A stretch of DNA of 64,000 nucleotides from Robertmurraya massiliosenegalensis JC6 (GCF_000311725.1 NZ_HE978511.1:387498-451497); one strand, 5' to 3'. Counted from the stretch's first letter, positions 46,366 through 57,785 are shown. The notes: a model not told the origin generated them from the letters alone. Numbers and translations: made by a program.

Positions 46366-47358
46366 TTATGCTAACTCTTCTTTTTCGACTAAATCAGCAA
46401 ATAAGCCATAAACATATGTTTCCGCATCAAACTCTTGCAGATCATCCATTTTTTCACCGAGACCAACGAATTTTACAGGAATGCCAAGCTCATTGCGAAT
46501 TGCTAGTACAATTCCACCTTTCGCAGTACCATCGAGCTTCGTTAAAACAATCCCGCTCACATTCGTTGCTTCCTTGAAAGTCTTCGCCTGAATTAAGGCA
46601 TTTTGACCAGTCGTCGCATCCAAAACAAGAAGAACCTCGTGGGGAGCTCCTGGTACCTCTCTCTCGATGACGCGCTTTACTTTTTCCAATTCCTTCATTA
46701 AATTAACCTTATTTTGCAGACGACCTGCAGTATCACAAATTAAAATATCTGCATTTCTTGATTTTGCCGCCTGAATCGCATCAAACATAACGGCAGCAGG
46801 ATCAGATCCTGCTCCCTGCTTAATAACGTTAACCCCCACTCTCTCTCCCCATACTTCAAGCTGTTCAATCGCCCCTGCACGGAAAGTATCTCCAGCGGCA
46901 AGAACAACATTCTTTCCTTCAGATTTAAATTTATGGGCAAGTTTTCCGATCGTAGTCGTTTTTCCAACGCCATTTACGCCTACAAATAAAAGGACGGTTA
47001 AGCCATCTTCTTGAATATTTAATTTCGAAGTCGTATCTTCTCCACTTTGATAAATTTCCACAAGCTTTTCAGAGATGACGCTTTGTACTTCGGCAGGGTC
47101 TTGGATATGTTGACGCTTCACTTCCATTTTCAGCTCTTCGATAAGTTCCATCACTGTTTCAAATCCAACATCTGCTTGAATTAATATTTCTTCAAGTTCT
47201 TCAAAAAAGTCCTCATCCACTTTACGATAACGGGCGACTAGATCATTTACGCGACCAGAAAAGCTGTCTCTCGTTTTCGTCAAACCATCTTTAAATTTAT
47301 CTGTTACAGCATCCGTTTGCTTGGTGATTTTTTCTTTTAACTTCTTAAAAAAACTCAT
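46366..47358 (-). CDS. ftsY: Signal recognition particle receptor FtsY
   Basis: FtsY receives SRP-ribosome complexes at the membrane. After a short charged N-terminal region (about 30 residues, few acidic repeats), the NG domain follows: [16 protein letters not shown] at about 128-143, [27 protein letters not shown] and [10 protein letters not shown]. The 330 residues are like B. subtilis. It lies 27 nt after smc. Confidence 0.98.
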   Translation of the reverse strand: MSFFKKLKEKITKQTDAVTDKFKDGLTKTRDSFSGRVNDLVARYRKVDEDFFEELEEILIQADVGFETVMELIEELKMEVKRQHIQDPAEVQSVISEKLVEIYQSGEDTTSKLNIQEDGLTVLLFVGVNGVGKTTTIGKLAHKFKSEGKNVVLAAGDTFRAGAIEQLEVWGERVGVNVIKQGAGSDPAAVMFDAIQAAKSRNADILICDTAGRLQNKVNLMKELEKVKRVIEREVPGAPHEVLLVLDATTGQNALIQAKTFKEATNVSGIVLTKLDGTAKGGIVLAIRNELGIPVKFVGLGEKMDDLQEFDAETYVYGLFADLVEKEELA

Positions 47359-47385
47359 CTCAAATCTCCTTTACCATTGCTATCT

Positions 47386-50300
47386 TCACGATTTTACTAG
47401 CTCATTTGTTTCTTCTAATCGCACAGATACTAGCTTAGATACACCAGACTCCTGCATCGTCACACCATAGAGCACATCTGCACCTTCCATCGTTCCTTTT
47501 CGATGGGTGATGACAATAAACTGTGTTTCATGACTATATCTCTTGAGGTATTGACTAAAACGATGGACATTAGCTTCATCGAGCGCTGCTTCCACCTCAT
47601 CCAATATGCAAAATGGGACAGGTCTCACCTTTAATATCGAAAATAGAAGAGCAATGGCTGTTAGCGCTCTTTCGCCTCCAGATAATAAGCCAAGATTTTG
47701 AAGCTTTTTCCCTGGTGGTTGTGCTACAATTTCCACACCTGTGTTCAATAAATCTTCTGGATTAGTAAGACGAAGATCCGCACGTCCCCCGCCAAATAAA
47801 GCCTGGAAAACATATTCAAAATGGGAACGAATGCCGTAGAACGTTTGTTCAAAGCGCTTCTTCATCTCTTCATCCATTTCACCAATGACTTGGAATAACG
47901 TATCCTTTGCTTCTTGAAGATCATTTTTTTGTTCCAGTAAAAATTCATAGCGTTCTGAAACCCGTTCATATTCTTCGATCGCACCTAGGTTCACCGTACC
48001 GAGTTCATCAATTGCGAGTTTGATGAGCTTTACTTTCTTTCGCGCTTCCTCAACTGGGATCGTCAAAGGATACTCTTCCTTAGCTCCTTCATAGGAAAGC
48101 AAGTATTCTTCTCTTAAGTGCGCTAAACGATTTTCAAGTTCAACATCAAGGCGAGTCAATTTCACTTCTTCATCCTTTAAAATGCCAATTAACCCTTTAT
48201 GTTGGCGTTTTAATTCTTTCACTTCAAGCTCCGCATCCTCTATCTGGCTATGAAGCTGGAGGCGCTCTTCACGACGAGAAGAAATCAAGTTCATTGTCTC
48301 GTTTTTATCCTGAAGCTTGCGATTAGCTGCTTCTTCTAAATGCTCTTCTCCCGATGAACTATCCGTCATTTCAGAGGACAGCAATTGTAAGTCTTCTGAA
48401 ACGGTTTCAAATGCTTCTTGATTTTCCTTCAACTCAAACATCGTTTTAGCCAGCTTCTCGCGAGCATTGCGGGTTTGTTCATTTTTGGCAGCCAGCTGAG
48501 CCTTTAGTTCGCTAATTTCTTCTACCAACGATTCTTTAGACGAAATTTGTGTATTTTTTTGCTCGGTTAAAAGGGAAATTTCGTTGTCTAAACGGACTTT
48601 TTCTTTCTCAGATGCCGCTAATAGATTGGTTAACTCTAGCTTGCGAACTGTCAGTTTTTCTCGTTCTTCCCCATACTGCGATATATTCATATCATATAAG
48701 GCAAGCTTTTCATTCATGTTCTTTTCTTCTACTTCAGCCTCTCGCAAGTCACCTTTGATCGATTGCTCTTTTAAGCGGAGTTCTTCCCCTTTTCTTCTTA
48801 GCTCGTCAAGATGGGCCTCTTGGGCTTGAATACTGGATTTAACTTGCTTTACCTGAGCTTCTTTGAGTGCTGTTTGTTGCTCCATTTCTGCAAGTTTGGC
48901 AATTAAATCTTCTAGCTCTCCTTTTCTACTTAAAAGGGAAGAAGATTTTTGCTTAAGTGCACCACCAGTCATCGATCCTCCAGCATTGACAACATCCCCA
49001 TCCAAAGTCACAAAACGACAGCGGTATTGAAGTATTTTCGCCATTTCATTGGCACCCTTCAAGTCCTTCGTAATGATGACATTACCAAGTAAACTGGAAA
49101 CAATTTGGTTATATTTTTGATCATGGCTAATCAGTTCAGCTGCAATCCCTACATATGCGGGATGTCCACTAATAGACTGCTGCTGTTGAAAAGATAAAGA
49201 CTTACCCTTTACCACATTTAACGGTAAAAAAGTTGCTCGTCCAAAAGAGTTTTTCTTTAAATATTGAATCGCATTACGACCACTTTCTTCATCTGATACA
49301 ACGACATGTTGCATAGCACCACCAAGGGCTGTTTCTAGTGCAACCTCATATTCTTTAGGAACTTGGATCAGCTCAGCGATTGCCCCTTCAATCCCCGAGA
49401 GCTTGCTGTCTCTTGCCTTCAAAATTTCCTTAACCCCTTGGAAGAATCCTGAATAATCATCTTCCATCTCTTCAAGCATATCCTTTCTTGACTTTGCCTT
49501 CTGTAAAAATTGGTAGGCTTGATAGAGGGTTTGCTCCTGCTTATCATATTGATTACGCAAATTTTCGAGCTTGTTCTGTTCATTTCTAAAAATATGAACC
49601 TGTTGCTCTAGTTCTTTTTGCACTTCAGATAACTTTGAAAGAATGTCCGCACGTTTTTTTTCGATCAGACGGCGCTCTTCCAAGTATTTTTCGTTATCCT
49701 CTTCTAATTTCTTACTTCGATTCCCTTGTTGCCCAAGCTGTGCTTCAACATTTTGCATCTCATTTTTGTACGTAGCTTGTTGGTTTAAAATCTCGATATA
49801 ATCACTTTTTAATGATTCAATCGTTTCTTCTATATTTTCACTGAAGAGCTTTACTTGATTTTGCTTATCGGATAAAACCTTTTGTAGCTCCGCTGCCTCT
49901 TGTTCAAGGGAAGATGCCACTAATTCCTGCTCTTCTTTTTCTCTAGTAAGTTCGTCCACTTTAAAGGAAAGGGTTTGTATGTTCTTTTCGAGCTGTTCTT
50001 TGTTTTGTTTTGCGTTCTTCTTTCTTTCCTTTAAAACTTCTTTTCGCCCCTCAAGCTTCTCAAGTTCTTCACTAGCATGTAAAAGAACGGTCTGGAGATC
50101 ATTAATCGATTCATCCAAGGCCGCAATTTGCTCTCTCATTTCGACCACTTTTGCCTCTTTCGATTGCAAAGTAGAAGAAAGTTGCATTTCCACTTGTTTA
50201 TTGTTTTCTAATTGAGAAGTAAGTTGCTCCCATTTTCCGTGCAAGTCTTCAATCTCATAAACCGTAAGCGCCACTTCAATTTTTTCTAACTCTTCCTTTT

Positions 50301-50952
50301 GTTGAAGGAAATCTTTAGCGATAGACGCTTGAATTTTTAATGGCTCTACTTGCCCCTCTAACTCATGAAGAATGTCATGAACACGGTTTAAATTTTCTTG
50401 CGTTTCAGTAAGCTTACCTTCTGCTTTCTTTTTCCTCGTTTTATATTTTAAAACGCCCGCTGCTTCTTCAAAAATCGTTCTTCTTTCTTCAGCCTTACTA
50501 TTGAGGATTTCTTCAACTCTTCCTTGGCTAATAATAGAGAAGGCCTCTCGTCCTAGACCAGAATCCATAAATAAATCAATGATATCCTTTAAGCGGCAGT
50601 TTTGCTTATTGATGAAGAATTCACTATCGCCTGAACGATATACTCTTCTTGTCACACTTACTTCCTGATAATCAATTGGCAAAAATTGATCTTCATTCTC
50701 TAATGTTAAAGTCACTTCAGCAAAATTGAGAGGTTTTCTCGAATCACTACCTGCAAAAATAATATCTTCCATTTTTGCTCCACGGAGGGATTTAGCCGAT
50801 TGTTCTCCAAGTACCCAACGGATGGCATCCGTAATATTGCTCTTTCCACTTCCATTAGGTCCCACAACTGCGGTTACACCAGGAACAAAGTCGACCCCAA
50901 TGCGTTCAGCAAAAGATTTAAACCCTACTACATCCAAACGTTTAAGGTGCAC
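47386..50952 (-). CDS. smc: Chromosome condensation protein Smc
   Basis: Smc, with ScpA and ScpB, compacts and segregates the chromosome. The N-terminal ABC half holds Walker A GPNGSGKSN (about 32-40). Two long coiled coils flank a hinge (about 520-650, including GATFLPLNVVKG and MTGGAL). The C-terminal half has signature LSGGERALTAIALLF and Walker B CILDEVEAALDE. The start is GTG at 50952, with GGGGGAT upstream. The 1188 residues match the family. Confidence 0.98.
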   Translation of the reverse strand: MHLKRLDVVGFKSFAERIGVDFVPGVTAVVGPNGSGKSNITDAIRWVLGEQSAKSLRGAKMEDIIFAGSDSRKPLNFAEVTLTLENEDQFLPIDYQEVSVTRRVYRSGDSEFFINKQNCRLKDIIDLFMDSGLGREAFSIISQGRVEEILNSKAEERRTIFEEAAGVLKYKTRKKKAEGKLTETQENLNRVHDILHELEGQVEPLKIQASIAKDFLQQKEELEKIEVALTVYEIEDLHGKWEQLTSQLENNKQVEMQLSSTLQSKEAKVVEMREQIAALDESINDLQTVLLHASEELEKLEGRKEVLKERKKNAKQNKEQLEKNIQTLSFKVDELTREKEEQELVASSLEQEAAELQKVLSDKQNQVKLFSENIEETIESLKSDYIEILNQQATYKNEMQNVEAQLGQQGNRSKKLEEDNEKYLEERRLIEKKRADILSKLSEVQKELEQQVHIFRNEQNKLENLRNQYDKQEQTLYQAYQFLQKAKSRKDMLEEMEDDYSGFFQGVKEILKARDSKLSGIEGAIAELIQVPKEYEVALETALGGAMQHVVVSDEESGRNAIQYLKKNSFGRATFLPLNVVKGKSLSFQQQQSISGHPAYVGIAAELISHDQKYNQIVSSLLGNVIITKDLKGANEMAKILQYRCRFVTLDGDVVNAGGSMTGGALKQKSSSLLSRKGELEDLIAKLAEMEQQTALKEAQVKQVKSSIQAQEAHLDELRRKGEELRLKEQSIKGDLREAEVEEKNMNEKLALYDMNISQYGEEREKLTVRKLELTNLLAASEKEKVRLDNEISLLTEQKNTQISSKESLVEEISELKAQLAAKNEQTRNAREKLAKTMFELKENQEAFETVSEDLQLLSSEMTDSSSGEEHLEEAANRKLQDKNETMNLISSRREERLQLHSQIEDAELEVKELKRQHKGLIGILKDEEVKLTRLDVELENRLAHLREEYLLSYEGAKEEYPLTIPVEEARKKVKLIKLAIDELGTVNLGAIEEYERVSERYEFLLEQKNDLQEAKDTLFQVIGEMDEEMKKRFEQTFYGIRSHFEYVFQALFGGGRADLRLTNPEDLLNTGVEIVAQPPGKKLQNLGLLSGGERALTAIALLFSILKVRPVPFCILDEVEAALDEANVHRFSQYLKRYSHETQFIVITHRKGTMEGADVLYGVTMQESGVSKLVSVRLEETNELVKS

Positions 50953-51040
50953 GTTTGTATCCCCCTTCGCTCCTAATCATCTACCAGGTCCTTTTTTAAA
51001 GATAAAAGCACCCTGTTGTTTATCTAGTTGTCATCTCATT

Positions 51041-51781
51041 TTACAGATGTGTTTTTAATTTTTCGAGAGCCATTTGGGCTGCATGTTGCTCTGCTTCTTT
51101 TTTTGATCTTCCTGTACCTACCCCTACTTCTTCCCCATTTAAATTGACTTGGGAAATAAATTCACGATTATGGGCAGGTCCTTTTTCTTGCAACACTTTA
51201 TATTCTATCACGCCAGAGCTGTCTCTTTGTACATGCTCTTGCAACTGACTTTTGAAATCCATCACATGAGAAAAAGCACCAGCATCAATTTTCGGAAATA
51301 CGACTTTTTCTAAAAATTGCACGACTATGTCAATTCCTTTGTCTAAAAACAACGCTCCAATAAATGCCTCGAACACATCAGCTAACAAGGCAGGTCTCGT
51401 TCTGCCACCTGTCATTTCTTCACCTTTTCCAAGTAAAACATACTCACCAAAGGTCAATTCATTAGCAAACGCTACCAGGGAAGGTTCACATACAACCGCT
51501 GCTCTTAGCTTCGTAAGCTCTCCTTCGCTCATCGTTGGATATTTATTATACAGGAATTGAGAAACCGTTAATTCAAGAACTGCATCTCCTAGAAATTCTA
51601 GCCTTTCATTGTCATCATAAGGCTTTCTGCGATGCTCATTCACATATGATGAATGAGTAAAAGCTTGAATCAGTAATTTCACATTCGTAAATTGCACACC
51701 TATTTTATCTTGGAATTCTTTAAATTGTCTATCCCTATTCCGTAATGCCCATTTGTCCTTTTCTTTGCCACTCTTACGCAT
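51041..51781 (-). CDS. rnc: Ribonuclease III
   Basis: RNase III cleaves double-stranded RNA, for example rRNA precursors. The RIIID domain carries the signature [14 protein letters not shown]. The second acidic site lies in [18 protein letters not shown]-terminal dsRNA-binding domain (about 175-245) ends [16 protein letters not shown]. The 246-residue protein starts at ATG 51781, with AAGGTGG upstream. It leads into smc. Confidence 0.98.
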   Translation of the reverse strand: MRKSGKEKDKWALRNRDRQFKEFQDKIGVQFTNVKLLIQAFTHSSYVNEHRRKPYDDNERLEFLGDAVLELTVSQFLYNKYPTMSEGELTKLRAAVVCEPSLVAFANELTFGEYVLLGKGEEMTGGRTRPALLADVFEAFIGALFLDKGIDIVVQFLEKVVFPKIDAGAFSHVMDFKSQLQEHVQRDSSGVIEYKVLQEKGPAHNREFISQVNLNGEEVGVGTGRSKKEAEQHAAQMALEKLKTHL

Positions 51782-51936
51782 CCTGCATCCACCTTGCTAT
51801 ATTTTTACATTCTAGATTCAAGTGTACTTTTATTTTCTTTAAAACGCAAAGAAATTTTCTAAGTGAAAATACATTGATATAACGTACTTTCTTCAGAAAA
51901 TCCCGATCCCTCATTTACTAAGGTATACTATAGAAG

Positions 51937-51966
51937 AAAGCCCCGTCACAAAACGGAGCTTTTTTT
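51937..51966 (-). terminator. Intrinsic terminator after acpP
   Basis: AAAGCCCCGT and ACGGAGCTTT form a stem with one mismatched pair and a 6-nt loop. On the plus strand the hairpin is followed by a T run; on the minus strand it is followed by CTTCTATAG with a weaker T content. It may work in both directions. Confidence 0.65.
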
Positions 51967-51977
51967 AAGATCTTACA

Positions 51978-52211
51978 TTATGATTTGGCTTGTATGTAAT
52001 TAACTGCGTCACCAACTGTTTGAATTTTCTCAGCATCATCGTCAGAAATTTCCATATCAAACTCATCTTCTAATTCCATCACTAACTCAACAACATCTAG
52101 TGAATCAGCACCAAGATCTTCTTTGAAAGTCGCTTCAAGTTTCACTTGAGACTCTTCCACACCAAGGCGGTCAACGATTATTTTTGTTACTCTTTCTAAT
52201 ACTTCTGCCAT
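51978..52211 (-). CDS. acpP: Acyl carrier protein
   Basis: ACP carries growing fatty acyl chains on a phosphopantetheine. The attachment Ser sits in [15 protein letters not shown] (about residue 37). The protein is 77 residues and strongly acidic. Last gene of the fapR-plsX-fabD-fabG-acpP operon. Confidence 0.99.
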   Translation of the reverse strand: MAEVLERVTKIIVDRLGVEESQVKLEATFKEDLGADSLDVVELVMELEDEFDMEISDDDAEKIQTVGDAVNYIQAKS

Positions 52212-52263
52212 GCTTGTTCACCTCCCCTCAAGCCATTATAGTTGATTTTATATTAAAATAAAA

Positions 52264-53007
52264 CTACATAATCATTCCACCGTCTACGTGCAGGGTTTGA
52301 CCTGTCATATAACGGCTGTCTTCTGAAGCTAAAAACACAACCACTTTGGCGATATCTTGTGGTTCACCTAAGCGTGCAAGTGGAATTTGTTTGAGCATTT
52401 CAGCTTGCACATCTTCATTTAGTTTGTCGGTCATATCCGTCGTAATAAAGCCAGGTGCAACTGCATTAACAGTGATTCCTCGTGAAGCTAACTCTTTTGC
52501 AGTCGTCTTCGTTAACCCGATCACACCCGCTTTTGCTGCCACATAATTTGCTTGTCCAGCATTTCCACCGACACCAACGATAGAAGAAATGTTGATAATT
52601 CTTCCGTTTCGTTGCTTCATCATTGGACGAGTCACTGCTTTAGTACAAAGGAATACTCCCTTTAGATTCGTATCAATGACAGCATCCCAATCTTCTTCTT
52701 TCATACGCATAAGTAGATTATCTCTAGTAATCCCTGCATTGTTTACTAAAATATCAATACTACCAAAGCGGTCAACTACTTCCTTCATCATGTTCGAAAC
52801 AGCATCTCCGTCTGCAACATTTGCTTGAATAGCAAATGCTTTGCGACCTAAAGATTTAATCTCGTCCACTACTTCGTTTGCCATTTGTTCACTACCAGCA
52901 TAATTGACAGCAACATTAGCACCTTGTCTAGCAAGTTCAAGGGCGATTTCTCTTCCTATTCCTCTAGATGCACCAGTCACTAAGGCATTCTTACCTTCAA
53001 TCTTCAT
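52264..53007 (-). CDS. fabG: 3-oxoacyl-ACP reductase FabG
   Basis: FabG reduces 3-ketoacyl-ACP with NADPH in fatty-acid elongation. It is an SDR-family protein with the nucleotide loop [13 protein letters not shown], the NNAG motif and catalytic Tyr-Lys in YVAAKAG, with Ser in ISSIVG. The 247 residues match the family. It overlaps fabD by 4 nt. Confidence 0.97.
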   Translation of the reverse strand: MKIEGKNALVTGASRGIGREIALELARQGANVAVNYAGSEQMANEVVDEIKSLGRKAFAIQANVADGDAVSNMMKEVVDRFGSIDILVNNAGITRDNLLMRMKEEDWDAVIDTNLKGVFLCTKAVTRPMMKQRNGRIINISSIVGVGGNAGQANYVAAKAGVIGLTKTTAKELASRGITVNAVAPGFITTDMTDKLNEDVQAEMLKQIPLARLGEPQDIAKVVVFLASEDSRYMTGQTLHVDGGMIM

Positions 53008-53951
53008 TGTACTCCCTCCTTTAGGGCTTCATACACAGTTTTAAAGCTTTCTTCGTCCGAAATAGCGTAAGTCTTCACATTACGGTCAATTTTTCTCACT
53101 AACCCGGACAAAACCTTTCCAGGACCAATCTCGATAAAGGTATCAACGCCGAGCTCAATCATTTTCTTAACGGAATCTTCCCATTGTACAGGGGAATATA
53201 ATTGCTTAATGAGCTTCTCTTTTATATCACTTGGATTTGTCATTGCTGTAGCGGAAACATTCGCAATGACAGGAATGTTAGCTTCATGAATATCCACTTC
53301 ATCAAGCACTGCAGATAATTTATCAGATGCGGGTTTCATTAAGCTTGAATGAAAAGGTCCACTAACCTCAAGAGGTAGAACTCTTTTTGCACCAGCTTCT
53401 TTCGCCTTAACGGATGCCAATTCGACACCATGTCGTGAACCGGAAATGACGATTTGACCTGGACAATTAATATTGGCGAGTTGGACAGGATCGCCAGCTT
53501 GCGTAATTTCATCTGTCACCTTCTCTAACTCATGTCGCTCTAATCCAAGAACTGCGGCCATCGTTCCTTCACGATTTGGCACAGCTTCTTCCATACATTC
53601 TCCTCTTTTGCGGACAGCGTAAACCCCATCTTCAAAAGATAGTGCACCTGCTGCTACAAGGGCGGTATACTCTCCAAGGCTATGTCCAGCGACATAATCA
53701 GCTTCAATACCTGCTTGTTTAAAAAAGTTTAAAATAGCAATGCTCGTAGTTAATAAGGCTGGTTGCGCATTCGTGGTTAACGTTAATTCTTCCTGAGGAC
53801 CTTCAAAAATGAGATTTGAAAGGCCAAAACCTAATTTATTATCCGCTTTTAGAAAAATGGAACGCACCGATTCATTCTTCTCGGCGAGAGTTTGTCCCAT
53901 TCCGACAGTTTGGGAACCTTGTCCTGGAAATATAAAAGCAATTTTGCCCAT
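53004..53951 (-). CDS. fabD: Malonyl-CoA-ACP transacylase FabD
   Basis: FabD loads malonate onto ACP. It starts [19 protein letters not shown]; the nucleophile Ser is in the [13 protein letters not shown] motif near residue 90, and His is in GPFHSSLM. The 315 residues are typical. It lies between plsX and fabG. Confidence 0.98.
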   Translation of the reverse strand: MGKIAFIFPGQGSQTVGMGQTLAEKNESVRSIFLKADNKLGFGLSNLIFEGPQEELTLTTNAQPALLTTSIAILNFFKQAGIEADYVAGHSLGEYTALVAAGALSFEDGVYAVRKRGECMEEAVPNREGTMAAVLGLERHELEKVTDEITQAGDPVQLANINCPGQIVISGSRHGVELASVKAKEAGAKRVLPLEVSGPFHSSLMKPASDKLSAVLDEVDIHEANIPVIANVSATAMTNPSDIKEKLIKQLYSPVQWEDSVKKMIELGVDTFIEIGPGKVLSGLVRKIDRNVKTYAISDEESFKTVYEALKEGVQ

Positions 53952-53972
53952 GAAAAATCTCCTTTTTGTAGA

Positions 53973-54962
53973 TTAATTTGAGTTTTCTTCAATCATTTCT
54001 TTAATCGTTTTTGTAACTTCCTTCTGTACCATCTCACGGGTTTGTCGAACTGCATTATAAAGGGAGTTCGCATCAGACGACCCATGTGCTTTAATCACAG
54101 GAGCCTTTAGTCCAAATAATCCAGCACCACCGTACTCCGAATAATCCATTTTTGACTTTAGCGCTCTTAAGTTAGGCATTAAGACAGCAGCTGCCAGCTT
54201 TGATTTAAAATCACTTGAAAGGGCCGTCTTAAGCATGCTAAACACCGACATCGCTGTTCCTTCGATCGTTTTTAAAACCATATTACCTGTAAACCCATCC
54301 GTCACAGCGACATCTGTTACACCTTCTAATAAATCGCGAGCTTCTATGTTGCCGATAAAGTTGAGATTAGAGGCTTGCAGTAATTCAAATGTCTGTTTGG
54401 CCAATTCATTGCCTTTTTTCTCTTCTGTTCCAATATTTAAGAGACCGACACGGGGATTCGTAACGCCTCTTACTTTTTCACAATAGATCGATCCCATAAT
54501 CGCATTTTGTAACAAATGCTCCGGCTTCGCATCCACATTTGCTCCGACATCGAGTAAAAGAAATCCTTCTCCACCGATCGTTGGCAAGGTTGGCGAAAGG
54601 GCTGGTCTATCAATCCCTTCAATACGTCCAACAACAAATAATCCGGCTGCCATTAAGGCACCTGTGTTTCCTGCAGAAATACAACCATCAGCTTCACCGT
54701 CTGCTACTAGCTTTGCCGCTAATACCATTGAGGCGTTCTTCTTCCTTCTCACTGCACGAACGGGCTCGTCTGTCCCTAATATCACTTCTTCTGTATGTAC
54801 AATCGTTATTCTTTCATCTTTAGAAAGATGTTCTTTAATCTTGTTTTCATCACCGACTAAGATAATGTCTAAATCAGAAAATGCCTCAATGGCTTTCATT
54901 GCTCCGAGGACAATCTCCTTTGGAGCATTGTCACCGCCCATAGCATCTATCGCTATTTTCAT
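53973..54962 (-). CDS. plsX: Phosphate acyltransferase PlsX
   Basis: PlsX makes acyl-phosphate from acyl-ACP for phospholipid synthesis. The family motifs [18 protein letters not shown] and [18 protein letters not shown], and the C-terminal [23 protein letters not shown], are present. The 329 residues fit the family. It follows fapR in the same operon. Confidence 0.98.
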   Translation of the reverse strand: MKIAIDAMGGDNAPKEIVLGAMKAIEAFSDLDIILVGDENKIKEHLSKDERITIVHTEEVILGTDEPVRAVRRKKNASMVLAAKLVADGEADGCISAGNTGALMAAGLFVVGRIEGIDRPALSPTLPTIGGEGFLLLDVGANVDAKPEHLLQNAIMGSIYCEKVRGVTNPRVGLLNIGTEEKKGNELAKQTFELLQASNLNFIGNIEARDLLEGVTDVAVTDGFTGNMVLKTIEGTAMSVFSMLKTALSSDFKSKLAAAVLMPNLRALKSKMDYSEYGGAGLFGLKAPVIKAHGSSDANSLYNAVRQTREMVQKEVTKTIKEMIEENSN

Positions 54963-55009
54963 TTATGTCTCATTCCTTATATTAAAAGTAAGTTAACTAA
55001 ATCATTGAA

Positions 55010-55573
55010 TTAAACATGGGAGCGATACATCTCAAAATCACCTTTGAAAACAATCTCACTATTTACAAAGCTCGTTACTTCAACTAGTGTACGCCCATTG
55101 TCTTCATCAATATGAATGACCTTTGCTTTAGCAACGACTCTTTCTCCCTCTTTGACTGAACGGGTAAAACGAATATTCGCTTTGGCTGTTAACGCAAGTT
55201 CGTCATTAATGACAGCTACTGCCAATGAGTTCGCTTGCGCAAATAGATGATGTCCTCTAGCAATTTGATTTCGCTTGAACACATGTTCTTTGCGAATATC
55301 CAAAATGGAAATTGCTGATTGGTCTAAATCCATATCAATAATTTCCCCAATCACTTCGTCTATAGGCAATGAACGAACCTCATCTTCAAACGTTCTTTCA
55401 GCAACATTCTTTATTCTTTCTCTTAATTCAGGGATTGATAATTCTAATCGATCCAATCGAATCGTTTGAACACTAACGGTAAATTTATCCGCAAGCTCTT
55501 CATCTGTGATAAACGGATTTTCCTTGATTGTCTCTGTTAATAACGCTTGCCGTTCCCTTTTATTTCTTCTCAT
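55010..55573 (-). CDS. fapR: Fatty-acid biosynthesis repressor FapR
   Basis: FapR represses fatty-acid and phospholipid genes and is released by malonyl-CoA. It has an N-terminal helix-turn-helix ([21 protein letters not shown], about 23-43) and a hot-dog-fold C-terminal domain with [20 protein letters not shown]. The 187 residues match the family. An operator lies directly upstream. The ribosome site (GGACGG) is weak. Confidence 0.97.
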   Translation of the reverse strand: MRRNKRERQALLTETIKENPFITDEELADKFTVSVQTIRLDRLELSIPELRERIKNVAERTFEDEVRSLPIDEVIGEIIDMDLDQSAISILDIRKEHVFKRNQIARGHHLFAQANSLAVAVINDELALTAKANIRFTRSVKEGERVVAKAKVIHIDEDNGRTLVEVTSFVNSEIVFKGDFEMYRSHV

Positions 55574-55593
55574 TTATGACACCGTCCAAGATA

Positions 55594-55610
55594 TTAAGAC
55601 TAGGTACTAA
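55594..55610 (-). promoter_or_regulatory. FapR operator
   Basis: On the minus strand TTAGTACCTAGTCTTAA is an imperfect 17-bp inverted repeat with the core of the known FapR box. It lies 20 nt before the fapR start and covers the predicted transcription start, so FapR would block its own operon. Confidence 0.75.
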
Positions 55611-55614
55611 TAGT

Positions 55615-55643
55615 AGTATATGATTAAAAAATGCAGATTGCAA
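55615..55643 (-). promoter_or_regulatory. Sigma-A promoter of fapR operon
   Basis: On the minus strand TTGCAA (55638-55643), a 17-nt spacer and TATACT (55615-55620). The -35 hexamer lies inside the recG terminator stem. The predicted start falls in the FapR operator. Confidence 0.65.
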
Positions 55644-55664
55644 GAAGGAAATCTTCTTGCAATC
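55636..55664 (-). terminator. Intrinsic terminator after recG
   Basis: GATTGCAAGAAG and CTTCTTGCAATC form a perfect 12-bp stem with a 5-nt loop. On the minus strand TGCATTTTTT follows. The downstream arm contains the fapR -35 hexamer. Confidence 0.88.
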
Positions 55665-55698
55665 TATTCGAACAAGTAACTTTTAAGGACAAACCCTT

Positions 55699-57753
55699 TT
55701 AATCTAGCTTTTCACCTTTTAATACGTCAGATTTATGAAGATATTCACGTAAAGCTGCATACGCTTGAGATTGCCAGAATTCTTCTGATTGAATCATGAG
55801 CGTCGCATCATTTCTTGCTGTTTCCAGTGTACGATAATCATGGACCATGTCCGCAAGCTTAAACTCTGGAACACCACTTTGTTTTTTACCGAAAAAGTCT
55901 CCAGGACCTCTTAATTCCAAATCCTTTTCACTTAAAACGAAACCATCGTTCGTCTCCGTCATAATTTGCATACGTTCTTTCCCAATTTCCGTTTTAGGGT
56001 TGGCAAGTAAAATGCAATAGGATTGTTCACTCCCGCGCCCTACTCGACCCCGAAGCTGGTGAAGCTGCGCTAATCCAAAACGTTCTGCATCATAGATGAT
56101 CATCAGGGTTGCATTCGGTACATTTACACCGACTTCTACAACTGTTGTGGAGACAAGCACCTGAAGTTCATTTTGACTAAATGCTTTCATGACAGTATCT
56201 TTCTCATCTGCACTTAAGCGACCATGCATTAATCCAACATCATATCTTCCTTGAAAGTAGGTGATAAGAGTTGCATGTACATCTATTGCATTTTGCACGT
56301 CAAGCTTATCTGATTCTTCAATCAACGGACAGATAACATAGGCTTGTCTACCTTTTGATAATTCCTTTTCCATAAAGACCAGCACTCGATCGAGCATATC
56401 GTGCTTTGCCCAATACGTTTCAATCGATTTTCTCCCCGCAGGCATTTCATCAATGATCGAGACATCCATTTCCCCAAAAACGGTAATCGCAAGCGTTCTC
56501 GGGATTGGCGTTGCTGTCATGAAGAGCACATCAGGGTTCTCCCCTTTTTCTCGTAGAACTTTCCGCTGTCCCACTCCAAAACGATGTTGTTCATCTGTAA
56601 TGACAAGGCCAAGCTTATGGAAATGTACCTCATCTTGAATCAAAGCATGGGTGCCAATCAAAACATCAATTTCACCAATCTGTAGTCGTTCCAAGATTTC
56701 CTTCCGCCGTTTTCCTTTGACAGAGCTTGTCAAAAGTTCGCAGTGAATATTAAATGGAAAAAGGAGCTCTTTCAATGAGTCGGCATGCTGTTCTGCCAAG
56801 ATTTCTGTCGGTACCATAAGTGCACCTTGAAAACCAGCTGAAATGCTAGCAAAAAGACCAATGGCTGCTACAACGGTTTTTCCAGAACCAACATCCCCTT
56901 GAAGGAGTCTACTCATTCGATACGGCGATTTCATGTCGGACAATATTTCATTTACGACTCTTTTTTGGGCATTCGTTAACGGGAAAGGTAGTGAGTCAAG
57001 AAATCCTTTAAGCTTTTTCAAGTCATAGTTTTGAATAACCCCTTGTGACTGTTCTCTTTCAAACTTCCGCAATGCTTGCATCTTTAATTGAAAGTAAAGA
57101 AACTCCTCGTAAACAATCCTTCTTCTTGCCTGTTTTATGTCTTGATCATGAGAAGGGAAATGAATCATTCTCAATGATTCTTTCCTACTTGGAAGGCGAT
57201 ACTTTGATAGAAGATGCGGTGGCAATGTTTCAACAATTTGATCACCAAATTGTTGAATGGCTAATTGTAAAAAACGACGGATTCCTTTTATCGTTACGCT
57301 TCCTTTTACATTATAAACAGGAGATAAGGTCTCCTTATTGTTGGATGGACCCATTTTCATTTCTGAGGCTGTAATCGTGCGGCGATGCATATCCCATTTC
57401 CCAGTTACTTGAATCGTATCATTCAGCTGAATCTTATTCTTTAAGTACGGCTGATTAAAGAAGATCACTTGAATTAAAAAATGGTCCACTAATAGTTTTA
57501 TCGTTAAACGGGATTTCTTTCTCCCATAATAAACGAGAGATGGCTCACTTTGTACTTTCCCTTCAAGTGTTAACCTCTCTTCATGCTTTACTTCCGTTAA
57601 ATCCTTCAGGCGATAATCTTCATAGCGAAATGGATAATGCTCAAGAAGGTCTTCAACAGAAAATATATTCATGTCAGCAAGTGCTTCTGCTGTCTCTTCG
57701 CCAATCCCTTTAATGACAGTGATTGATTGTTTTAAATTTCTATCTTCGCTCAC
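55699..57753 (-). CDS. recG: ATP-dependent DNA helicase RecG
   Basis: RecG remodels stalled forks and Holliday junctions. An N-terminal wedge/OB domain (about 1-200) precedes the helicase core, with Walker A LQGDVGSGKTVVAA, the DEQH box (VITDEQHRFGVGQR), TATPIPRTLA and motif VI QLRGRVGRG. It starts at GTG 57753, 9 nt after GGAGG. The 684 residues are typical. Confidence 0.98.
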   Translation of the reverse strand: MSEDRNLKQSITVIKGIGEETAEALADMNIFSVEDLLEHYPFRYEDYRLKDLTEVKHEERLTLEGKVQSEPSLVYYGRKKSRLTIKLLVDHFLIQVIFFNQPYLKNKIQLNDTIQVTGKWDMHRRTITASEMKMGPSNNKETLSPVYNVKGSVTIKGIRRFLQLAIQQFGDQIVETLPPHLLSKYRLPSRKESLRMIHFPSHDQDIKQARRRIVYEEFLYFQLKMQALRKFEREQSQGVIQNYDLKKLKGFLDSLPFPLTNAQKRVVNEILSDMKSPYRMSRLLQGDVGSGKTVVAAIGLFASISAGFQGALMVPTEILAEQHADSLKELLFPFNIHCELLTSSVKGKRRKEILERLQIGEIDVLIGTHALIQDEVHFHKLGLVITDEQHRFGVGQRKVLREKGENPDVLFMTATPIPRTLAITVFGEMDVSIIDEMPAGRKSIETYWAKHDMLDRVLVFMEKELSKGRQAYVICPLIEESDKLDVQNAIDVHATLITYFQGRYDVGLMHGRLSADEKDTVMKAFSQNELQVLVSTTVVEVGVNVPNATLMIIYDAERFGLAQLHQLRGRVGRGSEQSYCILLANPKTEIGKERMQIMTETNDGFVLSEKDLELRGPGDFFGKKQSGVPEFKLADMVHDYRTLETARNDATLMIQSEEFWQSQAYAALREYLHKSDVLKGEKLD

Positions 57754-57785
57754 CTTTTAGTTCCTCCTTAACTTTTGATAATCAC

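Noticed and set aside
49979-50215. Plus-strand open frames inside smc and other long genes
   Set aside because: They are antisense shadows rich in Ser, Phe and Leu with no ribosome sites, lying fully within conserved minus-strand genes.
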